64,000 nt of DNA. It comes from Thelonectria olida (taxonomy: Eukaryota; Ascomycota; Sordariomycetes; Hypocreales; Nectriaceae). Positions within the stretch are counted from its first letter, which is position 1. The number at the start of each line of letters is the position of its first letter. Made by a program: the position numbers and the translations under genes. The stretch lies in NCBI GenBank assembly GCA_020736575.1, contig JAGPYM010000051.1, positions 1 through 64,000 of the forward strand. Reading direction: 5' to 3'. Below are positions 55,675 through 64,000 of this stretch, piece after piece. The notes under the pieces were generated by a model, which ran no database searches, was not told where the DNA came from, and saw nothing but the letters and a program-made list of their open reading frames with translations.

Positions 55675-56428
55675 TGCTTAGGGTACTTAACTACTAGATA
55701 TACATCTAGATACCCTATTAAATAGATTACTCAGGTAGTCTGCTTGATACCACTTTCCTTGATACGGGCACCGAAATGAATACAATTTTCCCAATGTCAA
55801 CAAAGAAACCGCTGTTGTAATGGCCATATATGTAGAAAGATAAATTAATAACCTTGTTAAGTACGCTATAAAATACTTTTAACTGCTTCAGAGATTGCTC
55901 CTATTATACCTCCATCTTGCATGGTCGTTTATCCTCCAGGCCCATGAGACGTTATAACTTATCGGTGCTGTTGCCTCTGGTGAATCTGAAGCAGGTTCAG
56001 ACGTGAATGCTAATGGAAGAAAGCCAAGCATACCAACTCGACCCTAGTTGACTAGTTCTGATTTCTAGTATTGAGGTTCTTAACACTGAGTAAATGTATC
56101 GTGAGCATAAGTGGACGCACATGAGAGCTGTCTTCGCGCTTCGCGCTTCAACTCAGAATGGAACGTTACTCAGGGAAGGGCAACAAATACAATTCAGCTT
56201 CTGTTTAGATGCTCACCTATCTCAACAATTTCAAATTTAAAAGTAAATGCAATGGGACCATGTCAGTATAACTTTGATTCTTTTCATATAGCGTCCACTT
56301 GGTCATCAACAATGTCTCGCATCCATCTATGCCTAGCCCACAGTCTATCCATGCCGTACCGTCTATATCTAGTTTACCATCCGAAGCAAACGGCGCTATA
56401 CCCTCCGTTCAACCAATTGTTCAAGTCT
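55675..56428. other. intergenic, no supported gene
   Basis: AT-rich 3' flank. The plus-strand open frame beginning at 56111 is treated as a shadow of the minus-strand genes below. Confidence 0.45.
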
Positions 56429-56727
56429 TCAGACCTTCGCCTTTACGAGGAACGAAGGCTGCGCGAGGACGGTAGTCTTCCGAGTTCGTCGAACCTCGTC
56501 AGCATTGCGGCCAAAGTACCGTTGGGATTTGAAACTATGCGCCGAGCGTTAGAAATAGTACCACAACATTGGGAATGCTCACTCTTACCTCCAGAACAGA
56601 TTGGCCTTGACCGTATTCTTGATCCCCTCGATGTATGCTTTGACATGGGGGTCGACGTTTTCACCGAAGCTACGGACTCGAGCTTCTACGAGATCCCATC
56701 GACGACAGCGCCCTTTGAAAAGTTCGC
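56429..56727 (-). pseudogene. C-terminal fragment of a terpene synthase-like gene
   Basis: Minus strand, two exon pieces (about 56589-56727 and 56429-56534... joined across a 54-nt GT..AG intron at 56535-56588). It reads DPHVKAYIEGIKNTVKANLF-W then SFKSQRYFGRNADEVRR and ends PSFLVKAKV. The RYFG block preceded by an N-x-x-W-S-F pattern is the C-terminal metal-binding/closing region of fungal class I terpene cyclases. The first 250 or so residues, including DDxxD and NSE motifs, are absent; the Skp1-like gene begins where they should be. A fragment left by rearrangement. Confidence 0.5.
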
Positions 56728-57240
56728 CTACAGTGTAAGAGTGATTCTTTTCTCAGCGGCTGCGCGAAGGCGGGAATGCGGTGCCATACAATCCGCGACC
56801 TGCTTCTGTAAGTCTGATGAGAGACGCACCAGAGTCTGCAAGTGGCCTAATCTGATCTTCTGAGCAACCTCCAGGAGGCAAAATTCTAGTAGGGACGGAA
56901 TGCCTAGAAAGTCGGCGGCAATAGTGATCTCGAGGATCTCATTTTCATGTACGCCACTGATGAACTTTCGATTGAACAATTTGCCCTCTGCACGTGGGTC
57001 AAGTGTGCTCGTCCACTGCAACGAATCATTGCGATGATGAAATTCGCACCAAGTGATTATTCTGTTGAGCGTCTTAGTGCTGGATCCTGATTCGAGGATC
57101 TTGTTGGGGGTCTCGTCGTGATCATTCATTACGCCCTGGATGCGTTCGGAGCTTTGTATCACGTCCGCGCCAACAGGAATGAGCGTGCCGTCATTACTCC
57201 GTAGCGTAATACCTGAGTTTTCTGCAGATAAGGTGGACAT
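56728..57240 (-). CDS. divergent Skp1-like SCF subunit
   Basis: 170 residues on the minus strand, no intron, starting MSTLSAENSGITLRSNDGTL. The N-terminal half is the Skp1 POZ fold (NDGTLIPVGADVIQSSERI, then LNRIITWCEFHHRND) and the C-terminal half the Skp1 dimerisation/F-box contact region (KFISGVHENEILEITIAADF then LGIPSLLEF). The usual C-terminal helix ending in NEW-type residues is replaced by an unrelated end (AAAEKRITLTL), where the frame runs into the terpene-synthase fragment. Canonical Skp1 bridges cullin and F-box proteins; this looks like a fast-evolving or truncated paralogue. Confidence 0.75.
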   Translation of the reverse strand: MSTLSAENSGITLRSNDGTLIPVGADVIQSSERIQGVMNDHDETPNKILESGSSTKTLNRIITWCEFHHRNDSLQWTSTLDPRAEGKLFNRKFISGVHENEILEITIAADFLGIPSLLEFCLLEVAQKIRLGHLQTLVRLSSDLQKQVADCMAPHSRLRAAAEKRITLTL

Positions 57241-58045
57241 AACTTTTACTGTCGTGATTATTGTAGATTCTTGGGATGAGGAAGACCATCGAGCAAAGCG
57301 ACAACTAATATTTATACATATATAAATACCGTACAGCAGGCTCCCCACAAGCTGTATACTTGTATATACTAAGATCTACTTGAGCGCTCGTCCGGTAACG
57401 GTCAGAACGTGCGTTTGCAGGCGCAATTTGTGGGCCATTTTTGCCCTTTTGGAATTTCATGTGGACTTTTGTATCCTAGAGCCTCCTCTTCAAGCTTAAA
57501 AGAGGGGGACCAAGTGCGAAGAGGGCATTACTGTGCATATGCTTCTACATAGCTGTACACACAGTAAGAGCCACACTAAATAAGTTACCGGGATGGTAAT
57601 CCATTTATGATCGCATAGTGTTATTTAGACTGAGTGAACATAGCCGATCAAAGACATCTAATGCTGTATAATAATACGGTATATATGTACATTCAGTACA
57701 TACCACAATGCAGTACACACTGTAAGTCATGAGTTGTAGTTTGCCATGTCCAAAATTGGACGGGGCACACATATCCTGCCTGCGCGCGCAAGAGACATAT
57801 TACCCACCTTCATTGATTATCGTCACCTAGATTCCGCGCTGTGCTAATGTACTAGGTGTAGAGAGTCCATTAATGGATACCTCGAGTAGTTTTTAGGATT
57901 ACCACACTATATAGAGAGCCGGTCTGACGGGTATCAATAGGCATAGCTGCAAACACATTGTCAAGCAACTTCGGCGTCATATGTATGCACAGCACACTCC
58001 ACTCTACTACTCTAGACAAGCTCTTAAAGTACTTATGTCGCGAGC
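57241..58045. other. intergenic, no supported gene
   Basis: AT-rich divergent region between the Skp1-like gene (minus) and the monooxygenase pseudogene (plus). Nothing else seen. Confidence 0.5.
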
Positions 58046-59930
58046 ATGAAGGTTGCAGTAATAGGAAGGGGGCCCTTCAGGTATAGTCACTCTGAAATAC
58101 TTGATTGAGGCCGTCTCGAGTTTATTTTGCCAGCCTGTCGACGCGCGGCTGTTTGAGTACCAGCCACAAGTTGGGGGAACCTTTGCCGCGCGGTCCTATG
58201 AAGATGCCGAGGTGAGTCTTTAAGACCACCAGGATCATCGAGACATCGCTAATCCTATGGGTTACCAGCTTGTGTCTTCAAAGCAGCTCACCACATTCTC
58301 CGATTTCAGGCATCACAGCAACGTTGACTTCCTCAGTACGGAGCAATATGTTGAGTATCTGCACGACTATTGCACGCGTTTGAACTTATGGCCTTGCATA
58401 AGTCTCAACACACGAGTCCTATCTGTCACCCGAGGAGCTGGCGGAGGGCACATAGTGAGCTATCAAGCGAATGACTCACAAACAAGATATGAGTGGAAAT
58501 GTGATGCCATTGCTGTGTGCTCAGGGCTGCACGTGGCTCCAAACACCCCTGATATCAGGGGCATTCAAAGCGTTCCGCAGATTCTTCATTCTTCCGAGCT
58601 CAAATCAAGAAACCAGTTTGGAGTTGACAAGACTGTGATGGTAGTTGGAAGCGAGGGGACTGGCTCAGATACTGTGTATCTCGCGGTGACATCCACTACG
58701 AAACGAGTGTTATTGTGTCACAATGACGGCGTCCATTTTGCCCCAAAGGTGGGCTTCACTCTTCGCCTAACATTACTTTCCTCTGTTGCTTAAAAGAAAA
58801 TTGTTGACGAGACTTGTCAGAGAAACCCCAGACCTACGTTGTTTCCGGCCCTTGGCAGGAAACTAAATCCCGAAGAACCAGGTGTGCCGATCGATGTTAG
58901 CCGAGCCAACTTATTCGATACGACCTATGTTCATCCTCTCTCCGCAACTCGAGATACTGTGGAACTACTACATATCATTGGTACATCAAAACGATTCTTT
59001 GGTTGTCGTCTGGCACCACAGCAGGCATGGACCAATAGACTAGCGAGATCAGCCCGGATCGCCATCATCCATCCAAGAGTATGGCGCCTCCACGATTACC
59101 CCCACTGTCCAGTCAGAAGCTAAGATCACAGTTTTCTTCAACAAGTCAATGAAGGTCTGTCCCTATATAAGCCTACCGCATCGCCCGAAACTACCGGGGC
59201 GCAGTCTGTGGCTGTACGCACTGAGATCTGCCAGCACTGGTTACGAGCAGGATTTCCCGTTTTTCCGTTCCCCGCAAAATCAAACTAGCAAGCAGTACCC
59301 GATAGCAGACCATACTGACGTTCGCGGTATCTGGAAGCACGATGAACCCACCGTGGGTTTTATCGGATTTGTGAGGCCTTCACTTGGGGCCATACCGCCT
59401 CAGGCAGAGATGCAGGCTCAGCTTAGGATCCTAAACATTTTAACCCCACAAAGGATACTGCGCGCTCTGAGAGCAGTCGATGAATATCACTATCGCTTGA
59501 CAAGCTCCCCAGACTCTCGGGTAAGATACAGCGTCGACCATGAAAGTTACGCATATCAGCTCGCTCTCGATATGGACTCGGCGCCAGGGCTTCGGAGCAT
59601 CCTAACGCTCTCATGTAGAGAGAACATTTCCAAATCACTACGTCTTCTAATCTCTGGGGCTTTGGTGCACACTTCAACACAAAATTCCGACCCCACGGCC
59701 CTTGGAGATGGGATGGCGCGGTCGACTTGTTTGTTTCGGAGGAATTCTGGCAAACATTCACAAGACGACCATTATTTTTCGGTGAGAAGCCTAGCTCAGC
59801 GCATATGAGATCCGTTTCTTATGAAAACAATAGGACACTTCGCTGTATCGCTCCTTCCTATGATGATATCCGGGCTGTTGAGCCTAGTTACTTTTCTTTG
59901 GGCCACTATCCTGGGCTACGAATGATATAA
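58046..59930 (+). pseudogene. flavin-containing monooxygenase (FMO-like) pseudogene
   Basis: Starts MKVAVIGRGPSG (FAD-binding GxGxSG) once one extra T near 58073-58077 is ignored. Introns at 58212-58268 and about 58756-58832. Further blocks: VGGTF, FSDFRHHSNVDFLSTEQYVEYL is seen as SDFRHHSNVDF then LSTEQYVEYL, the NADPH-site-like VGSEGTGSD, FFNKSMKVCPYIS, then VGFIGFVRPSLGAIPPQAEM and SYAYQLALDMDSAPG. Lesions: the +1 at 58075, a frame change near 58945, a TAG at 59041-59043, and a frame change near 59730. The family oxidises soft nucleophiles in diverse secondary metabolites. Not functional here. Confidence 0.85.
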
Positions 59931-60558
59931 CTAACTGCAGTAAATTCTTGGCATAGTCATTGGGGAATCCTTTGCAATGTCAATGTACCTGAAGCCGGAC
60001 TCGCTGCAGTAAACTAGCCGATCCGGAACACACACCGAGCAGTGCTCAAAAGCATTTACCAGATGCTAATACTCCCAATTTTGTGCATAAAGAGTTGATG
60101 ATATGTCTTCTTTATTATTATTATTATAATATATTTTTCGTCCGAGGGCCGTGAGGCCCGTAAAGTCCCCTATTGGGGCACAGGACGTGCTGAGCTAGAG
60201 TCTCTAATGCTAAAATCTACGCAATGTTTTCGTAAAATACAGAACAGACCACTATCCAGCCTATCATCGGCTCAAAGGCGCATTCTGTCGAGCCGGTTAC
60301 CCGTCAGCGGGATCACCAGGCGCGGCTATCACAGCAGTAGCCGCTACGTGGGCCAGTCTTTGATGATATGTCTTCTATTGTATCTCCCGGGTAATTTAGG
60401 GTAGCCATGTGGATTGGCTGATCTCATGAATGATATCCACTGCCAGGGGGCCGTGGCCCCTATCGCAGCCAAATCACCCACGCAAGCTTAGGTAGCTGTT
60501 AGGTAGACCAGATCCTGGGCACAGCGGCGAAAGAGTTCGTCCTTGGCAACGTCTTGTG
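59931..60558. other. repeat-like spacer with (TTA)n tract
   Basis: A (TTA)n microsatellite at about 60110-60135 is followed by GGGCCGTGAGGCCCGTAAAG-type sequence. On the minus strand this looks like the 3' end and simple-repeat tail of another, decayed LINE family. No gene seen. Confidence 0.4.
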
Positions 60559-62982
60559 CTATTCATCTATCTGCATCTGCTCGACCTGACACGTTTCCTC
60601 TGCCACTGCCGAACTGACGTTTTCTGCCCTAATAGTCGTCTTCCTTCCCCCGACACTGTACCCTTCGAAAAGATTGCTATTTCGAGTGAGTGCTATAGGG
60701 CAATGGCCTATTCTGAATCTGCCTTGGATAGATTCTATCGCGTGATCACGTAGTAGCTGGTCCCTAAAGTCGCCTTCCACTAGCCTATATTCCGGCTTCA
60801 AGAGCCAACCGCTGCGACTGCTCCATGTCATCTTTTTGGTCTCATTCTTGCACTCTGGTGCGAGCGGCCGAAGCTTTATAGTTGCCATGCTGAATACCAT
60901 ATCTTGATTGGTTTTGCGTCTTTTTGGTTGTAGTGGTTTCGCATTGGGTGAGCGTTGTTTCCTCTTAGTCCCAAGGCCAGGCTCAGTCTTGATGTCAAGG
61001 TCATCGTCACTTGTGAGGTCGATTATGTTGCAAAGACGACTCTCGACTGCCGCCTTCCCGGGATCATTCTCTGGATCCGTCGCGAAACGACTATGGCGGG
61101 CTTCAGAAGCCGTCTCCGTGCATTGCGAAGCCTGCGAAGCGTTTTCTTCGTCTCTCCCAACCGAGTCGTCTTCATCACCAAGAGCACTACGCACCGAAGC
61201 GCACGCACCGGGGGCCAGCTCGTTCCCTCGTCTGGCCTCGGAGACGTTGCCCGCTTCTTTTGCAAGGCTCTGAGTGCTTTCCCGTTCCCTGCGCTGGCTT
61301 CTTCCCTGACCTGCGATACCGGCATCCTCAGGTCCCTGATCAGCAGAAGTCGTTTGGCCGTGCGTTGATGGGCTTCGGGAGTGCTGGAAACGATCCCATT
61401 CAGCCGTCTGATCTCTTGGTGGAGTACTGCCGGTAGCGGCGTACGAGATATCGCCGCCGCTTGGGCTGGTTGGAAGCCCAGCATCTTCATTGTTTGCAGC
61501 ATCGATGGCTTCAGCGTCAGCTTTGGGCGCATATAAACCTGGATCTGGGCCTGGACCTGCTTGGTCCCCCAAGTCGCTGTCGATGGAGGCGTCGCCAGCA
61601 GCAGGGGAGGAAGCTGGAAGCGGTTGAGCTCTGACGAAGAGATCCTCAGAAGTGGTTCCCTTGCTGCTCACAACGTTCTGGTCGTCCTCCTCGCCTTCGT
61701 TGACGGCCGTGTAGAAATCCCCACAAGCATTGCGCACTTCGGTAGCACTTTCCGCTGGAACATCGCGAGTTTGATGAGCGCCTCGCCCGCTGCGCGGCGT
61801 ATCGACGTCGGGGTTGTAGTCAGAGGCATTGGCAGAAGGGGGATCCGCAGGAGGGGTCGGCGGTAGGTGCGATCTCGACCACAGCTTTTGGTCTCTGGAG
61901 CTGCAAAAACAAGTCCGAGATTCCTCGGCGAGTATTGCAGCTCTGATGCCGATATCGAATCCAAGACGCACAGTTGCAGCAAAGTCTGCACTCGAATTGG
62001 GAGGATGCAACGAGCCGTGTCCGTTCACGGGCATTGGGTGAGGGACGGGCCGGCTGTCGTGCTGGCTGTGCCCACTGGCGTCACCAGCGATTTCCCACCC
62101 CGCCATTACCCATCCATAGATGTCTTCGAGCGGAGGAGGGCGGCTCAGGTCGATAGTCGATGCGGCAGTTGGCATGGTTGAAACGCCACGTACGGTGACC
62201 AGGTTTGGTTCGTTGTGAACGAACAAATTCCCTGGGGCTCCATCGGAAGCGGGACAAGTCATTCCGGAGTGCTGCGGTTTGGTCGAGGCAGTAGCAATAT
62301 CGCAGCCGGCTCTGGCAGCCGGCTCGCCGTCGCTCAGGGCAAGCGTACCAGCCATACTTCCATCGACGGCGCACAAACCTGGGTCAAAGACAGACGAGGT
62401 CGTCACAGCGATAGCGCCGTAGCCGACAGACGGAGTTTCTCGTGTTGAGACCGTATGACTAAGATGGTCCGATCTGCTGGTGGCTGGGATGTGGATACTA
62501 TGTAAGGAGCTGTGCTCCTCTCAGACATATGTAACTCAGATCTTTCAACATAACTGATAAACCATTTTTGTTTCATCATCTCGGCCATCGCCAGTCAAGA
62601 TAGCTGCCTCAGCAAAGGTCTCCTGGCCATGGGTGTAGGCTGGCTTCAGGGCTGCAGATTTCATCGTCTCCGTCGTAACATCGGCTTCAGCCCTAGGAAC
62701 CGGTCCGTCGCCTGCTGTTGCGGGATTGACAGTAGAGTCGTAGGCGGTGGCGAAAGATGCGTCGTCGAGGAGAGAAGTGGTTGTCCCAAGCTCAGAAAAA
62801 CCACCAAAGTCAATCTCAGGAAGCCAGAAGGGTCTCAAGAGGCAGGTACTGGGTAACGAAACTGCTTTTGCGTCGAGATACCCGAGATCTCCGTTGTCCG
62901 TTGATAAGGCGTCGCCATCGAGATGACTCTGTGCGAGGCGGCAAGGAACACGAGGTTCGAAGAATGGACTAAACGTTGTCAT
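60559..62982 (-). CDS. large disordered protein with SUMO-interacting-like motif and NLS
   Basis: Minus strand, two exons 62555-62982 and 60559-62458 with a proposed 96-nt intron (62459-62554, GT..AG), about 775 residues. Rich in Ala, Asp, Glu, Ser and Pro and largely disordered. About residues 640-680 contain IIDLTSDDD, a textbook-type SUMO-interacting pattern, followed by a bipartite basic stretch (KRKQRSPN, QPKRRK) typical of nuclear import. The last about 110 residues look ordered (MATIKLRPLAPEC, WSSRSGWLLKPEYRLVEGDF, FRIGHCPIAL). No enzyme family recognised. Possibly a nuclear or heterochromatin protein; inference only. The intron choice restores a continuous frame, but the alternative of two separate genes cannot be excluded. 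Confidence 0.6.
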
Positions 62983-64000
62983 TGTGCGGAATCTATCATG
63001 AAGAGCAGCTGGACTGGCAGGTTCTGAGGATGCACGTGGCGTGAAGAGGAAGAAGGTGAAGAGGAAGAAGAAAGTGAAGAGGAAGAAGTTTCTTCTTCAC
63101 GGCAATGGGGCAGCATGCCCTTTAAGTACTCTTGCGGCCCTTGTCCGGACCACGTTTTGTGATCTCGACGTCTCCTCGGGTTGACCTTCAGCCGAGCCGG
63201 TCCCTAGATAAGCACAGCAGCGCCATGCTGGAACAAGAGATGATCCGTTTCACGGTCGTACCATAAGCGTGTGGACTTGGGTCGTCGCCACGTATTGCAT
63301 GTGGAAGAGGGGAACCGGACAGCGAGCGTGATGCCGGTTGGCATACGAGACTTGCTACCCGTGACCCGATCACGACTATACTCGGGTCTCGGTCGGACTT
63401 TCGAATGCACAACGTTGGCTGAGTTGGCAATCATCGAGCAGATGGACTCCGTTGCGGTCGAGGCTCCCAGTGGTTCTTGAGCATGGCGAATGCAAGACCC
63501 TGGTTCATCGAGAAGATTGTCAAACGACCGCAGCATCGTCCTCGACCCGGGGTGCCTACGCGAGAGAGTAGGGAGGGCTTTCCGACGATGGCTCGACGAT
63601 CACAGCATTGTGTTCAGAACGAAGCCTCTGCCGATCCTCAAATCCGACAACCGAGAGGGCTTTCTACTGAAACCCAAGGGCGGCGTTCAGTACGGGCTCG
63701 AACCCGGGTAGCGCTGTCGATGTTGAACCACCGCATAGAAATCGCCACGGGGAGGCGAACGTCGAGAGTGGGTTGTGGAGGGTAAATGAGTCAGAGGATC
63801 AGTAGAGAAGGAGTCGGTCACAAACGGGAGGCCTCTACTCATAAACACCAGGAAAGCAGTACCCGTTGCAATGATGCCTGGCAGCTAAGACGATGCGGGA
63901 TAGTGAAAGAAAGAGTACGAGTAGCGCCAGATCCATCACTCCCCGACCACCGCACTTTCATAAGCCGATCTGTAGTACCAAGTCACGTCATCGCGGCCCG
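62983..64000. other. promoter and unassigned sequence
   Basis: A purine-rich (GAAGAG)n-type tract lies at about 63038-63105, just upstream of the minus-strand gene. From 63180 to the end several frames are open without recognisable similarity (for example 63490-63711). Nothing supported. Confidence 0.4.

Noticed and set aside
56111..56863. 250-codon plus-strand ORF
   Set aside because: It is antisense to the terpene-synthase tail and the end of the Skp1-like gene, both of which show family motifs and splice sites.
43000..60000. Live secondary-metabolite cluster (Zn2Cys6 regulator, terpene synthase, FMO)
   Set aside because: The terpene synthase is a short fragment and the FMO is a pseudogene; the genes are 13-18 kb apart and separated by unrelated genes and LINEs.
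61023..61532. Other open frames overlapping the disordered protein gene
   Set aside because: High GC keeps several frames open; only the 60559-62406 frame carries the acidic SIM motif, the basic stretch and an ordered C-terminus.
63038..63105. Coding meaning for the GAAGAG tract
   Set aside because: Simple purine repeat upstream of a minus-strand gene; best explained as a promoter microsatellite.
1..64000. tRNA genes, rRNA or CRISPR arrays
   Set aside because: No cloverleaf-like T-arm/acceptor combination, rRNA blocks or spaced palindromic repeats were found by eye; the TTCGAA hits lack matching arms.

Overview
The window is chromosomal DNA from a filamentous ascomycete (Pezizomycotina, most likely Sordariomycetes). 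The evidence is short introns (47 to 124 nt) with GT..AG ends and CTAAC/CTGAC branch sites, typical fungal families (Zn2Cys6 regulator, PAQR receptor, VCX1-type Ca2+/H+ exchanger, EBP isomerase-like protein, Skp1-like protein), and a fungal transposon set: Tad-like LINEs, Fot1/pogo DNA transposons, a hAT element, a GCR1-domain Crypton and MULE-type and LTR relics. About a third of the window is mobile DNA and many host genes are broken, so it looks like a repeat-rich, gene-poor accessory or subtelomere-like compartment.

Layout. 1-7.4 kb: repeat block with an 874-bp MULE-like MITE (67-bp inverted repeats, 9-bp target duplication) carrying a nested solo LTR, then a 5'-truncated, decayed Tad-like LINE. 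8.8-15.6 kb: host genes, namely a membrane-anchored alpha/beta hydrolase, a relic of a PMC1-type Ca2+-ATPase, a PAQR/Izh-type receptor with one frameshift, and a seven-exon vacuolar Ca2+/H+ exchanger. 16.1-21.8 kb: an almost intact full-length LINE with a 12-bp target duplication; one extra base near the start of ORF2 is the only lesion seen. 22.6-25.7 kb: an EBP-family gene followed directly by a GC-rich Crypton tyrosine-recombinase ORF. 29-33.5 kb: an MFS transporter pseudogene cut off by an apparently intact hAT element. 35 kb: the 5' part of a membrane/hydrolase-like gene. 36.6-40.4 kb: two Fot1-like transposons in opposite orientation sharing one TA dinucleotide, each 1858 bp, both with a TAG at the same transposase codon. 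40.4 kb: a second LTR copy. 41-43.3 kb: a Zn2Cys6 regulator. 44.2-48.2 kb: a 3'-deleted LINE on the minus strand, head-to-head with a separate 360-bp LINE 3' end that has its own 10-bp duplication. 48.3-63 kb: accessory host genes: an ABM-like protein, a secreted HEALH metallopeptidase, a Ser/Thr-rich mucin-like secreted protein, a terpene-synthase C-terminal fragment, a Skp1-like paralogue, a flavin monooxygenase pseudogene and a disordered nuclear-type protein with a SUMO-interacting-like motif.

No coherent operon-like or biosynthetic system is evident. The clearest story is transposon stratigraphy and host gene decay. The most distinctive signals are the paired Fot elements with a shared stop, the LINE family with 5' iterons, a conserved ORF1/ORF2 overlap and a degenerate RNase H, the self-complementary inverted repeats of the MITE, and the Crypton next to EBP. 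No tRNA, rRNA or CRISPR was recognised.
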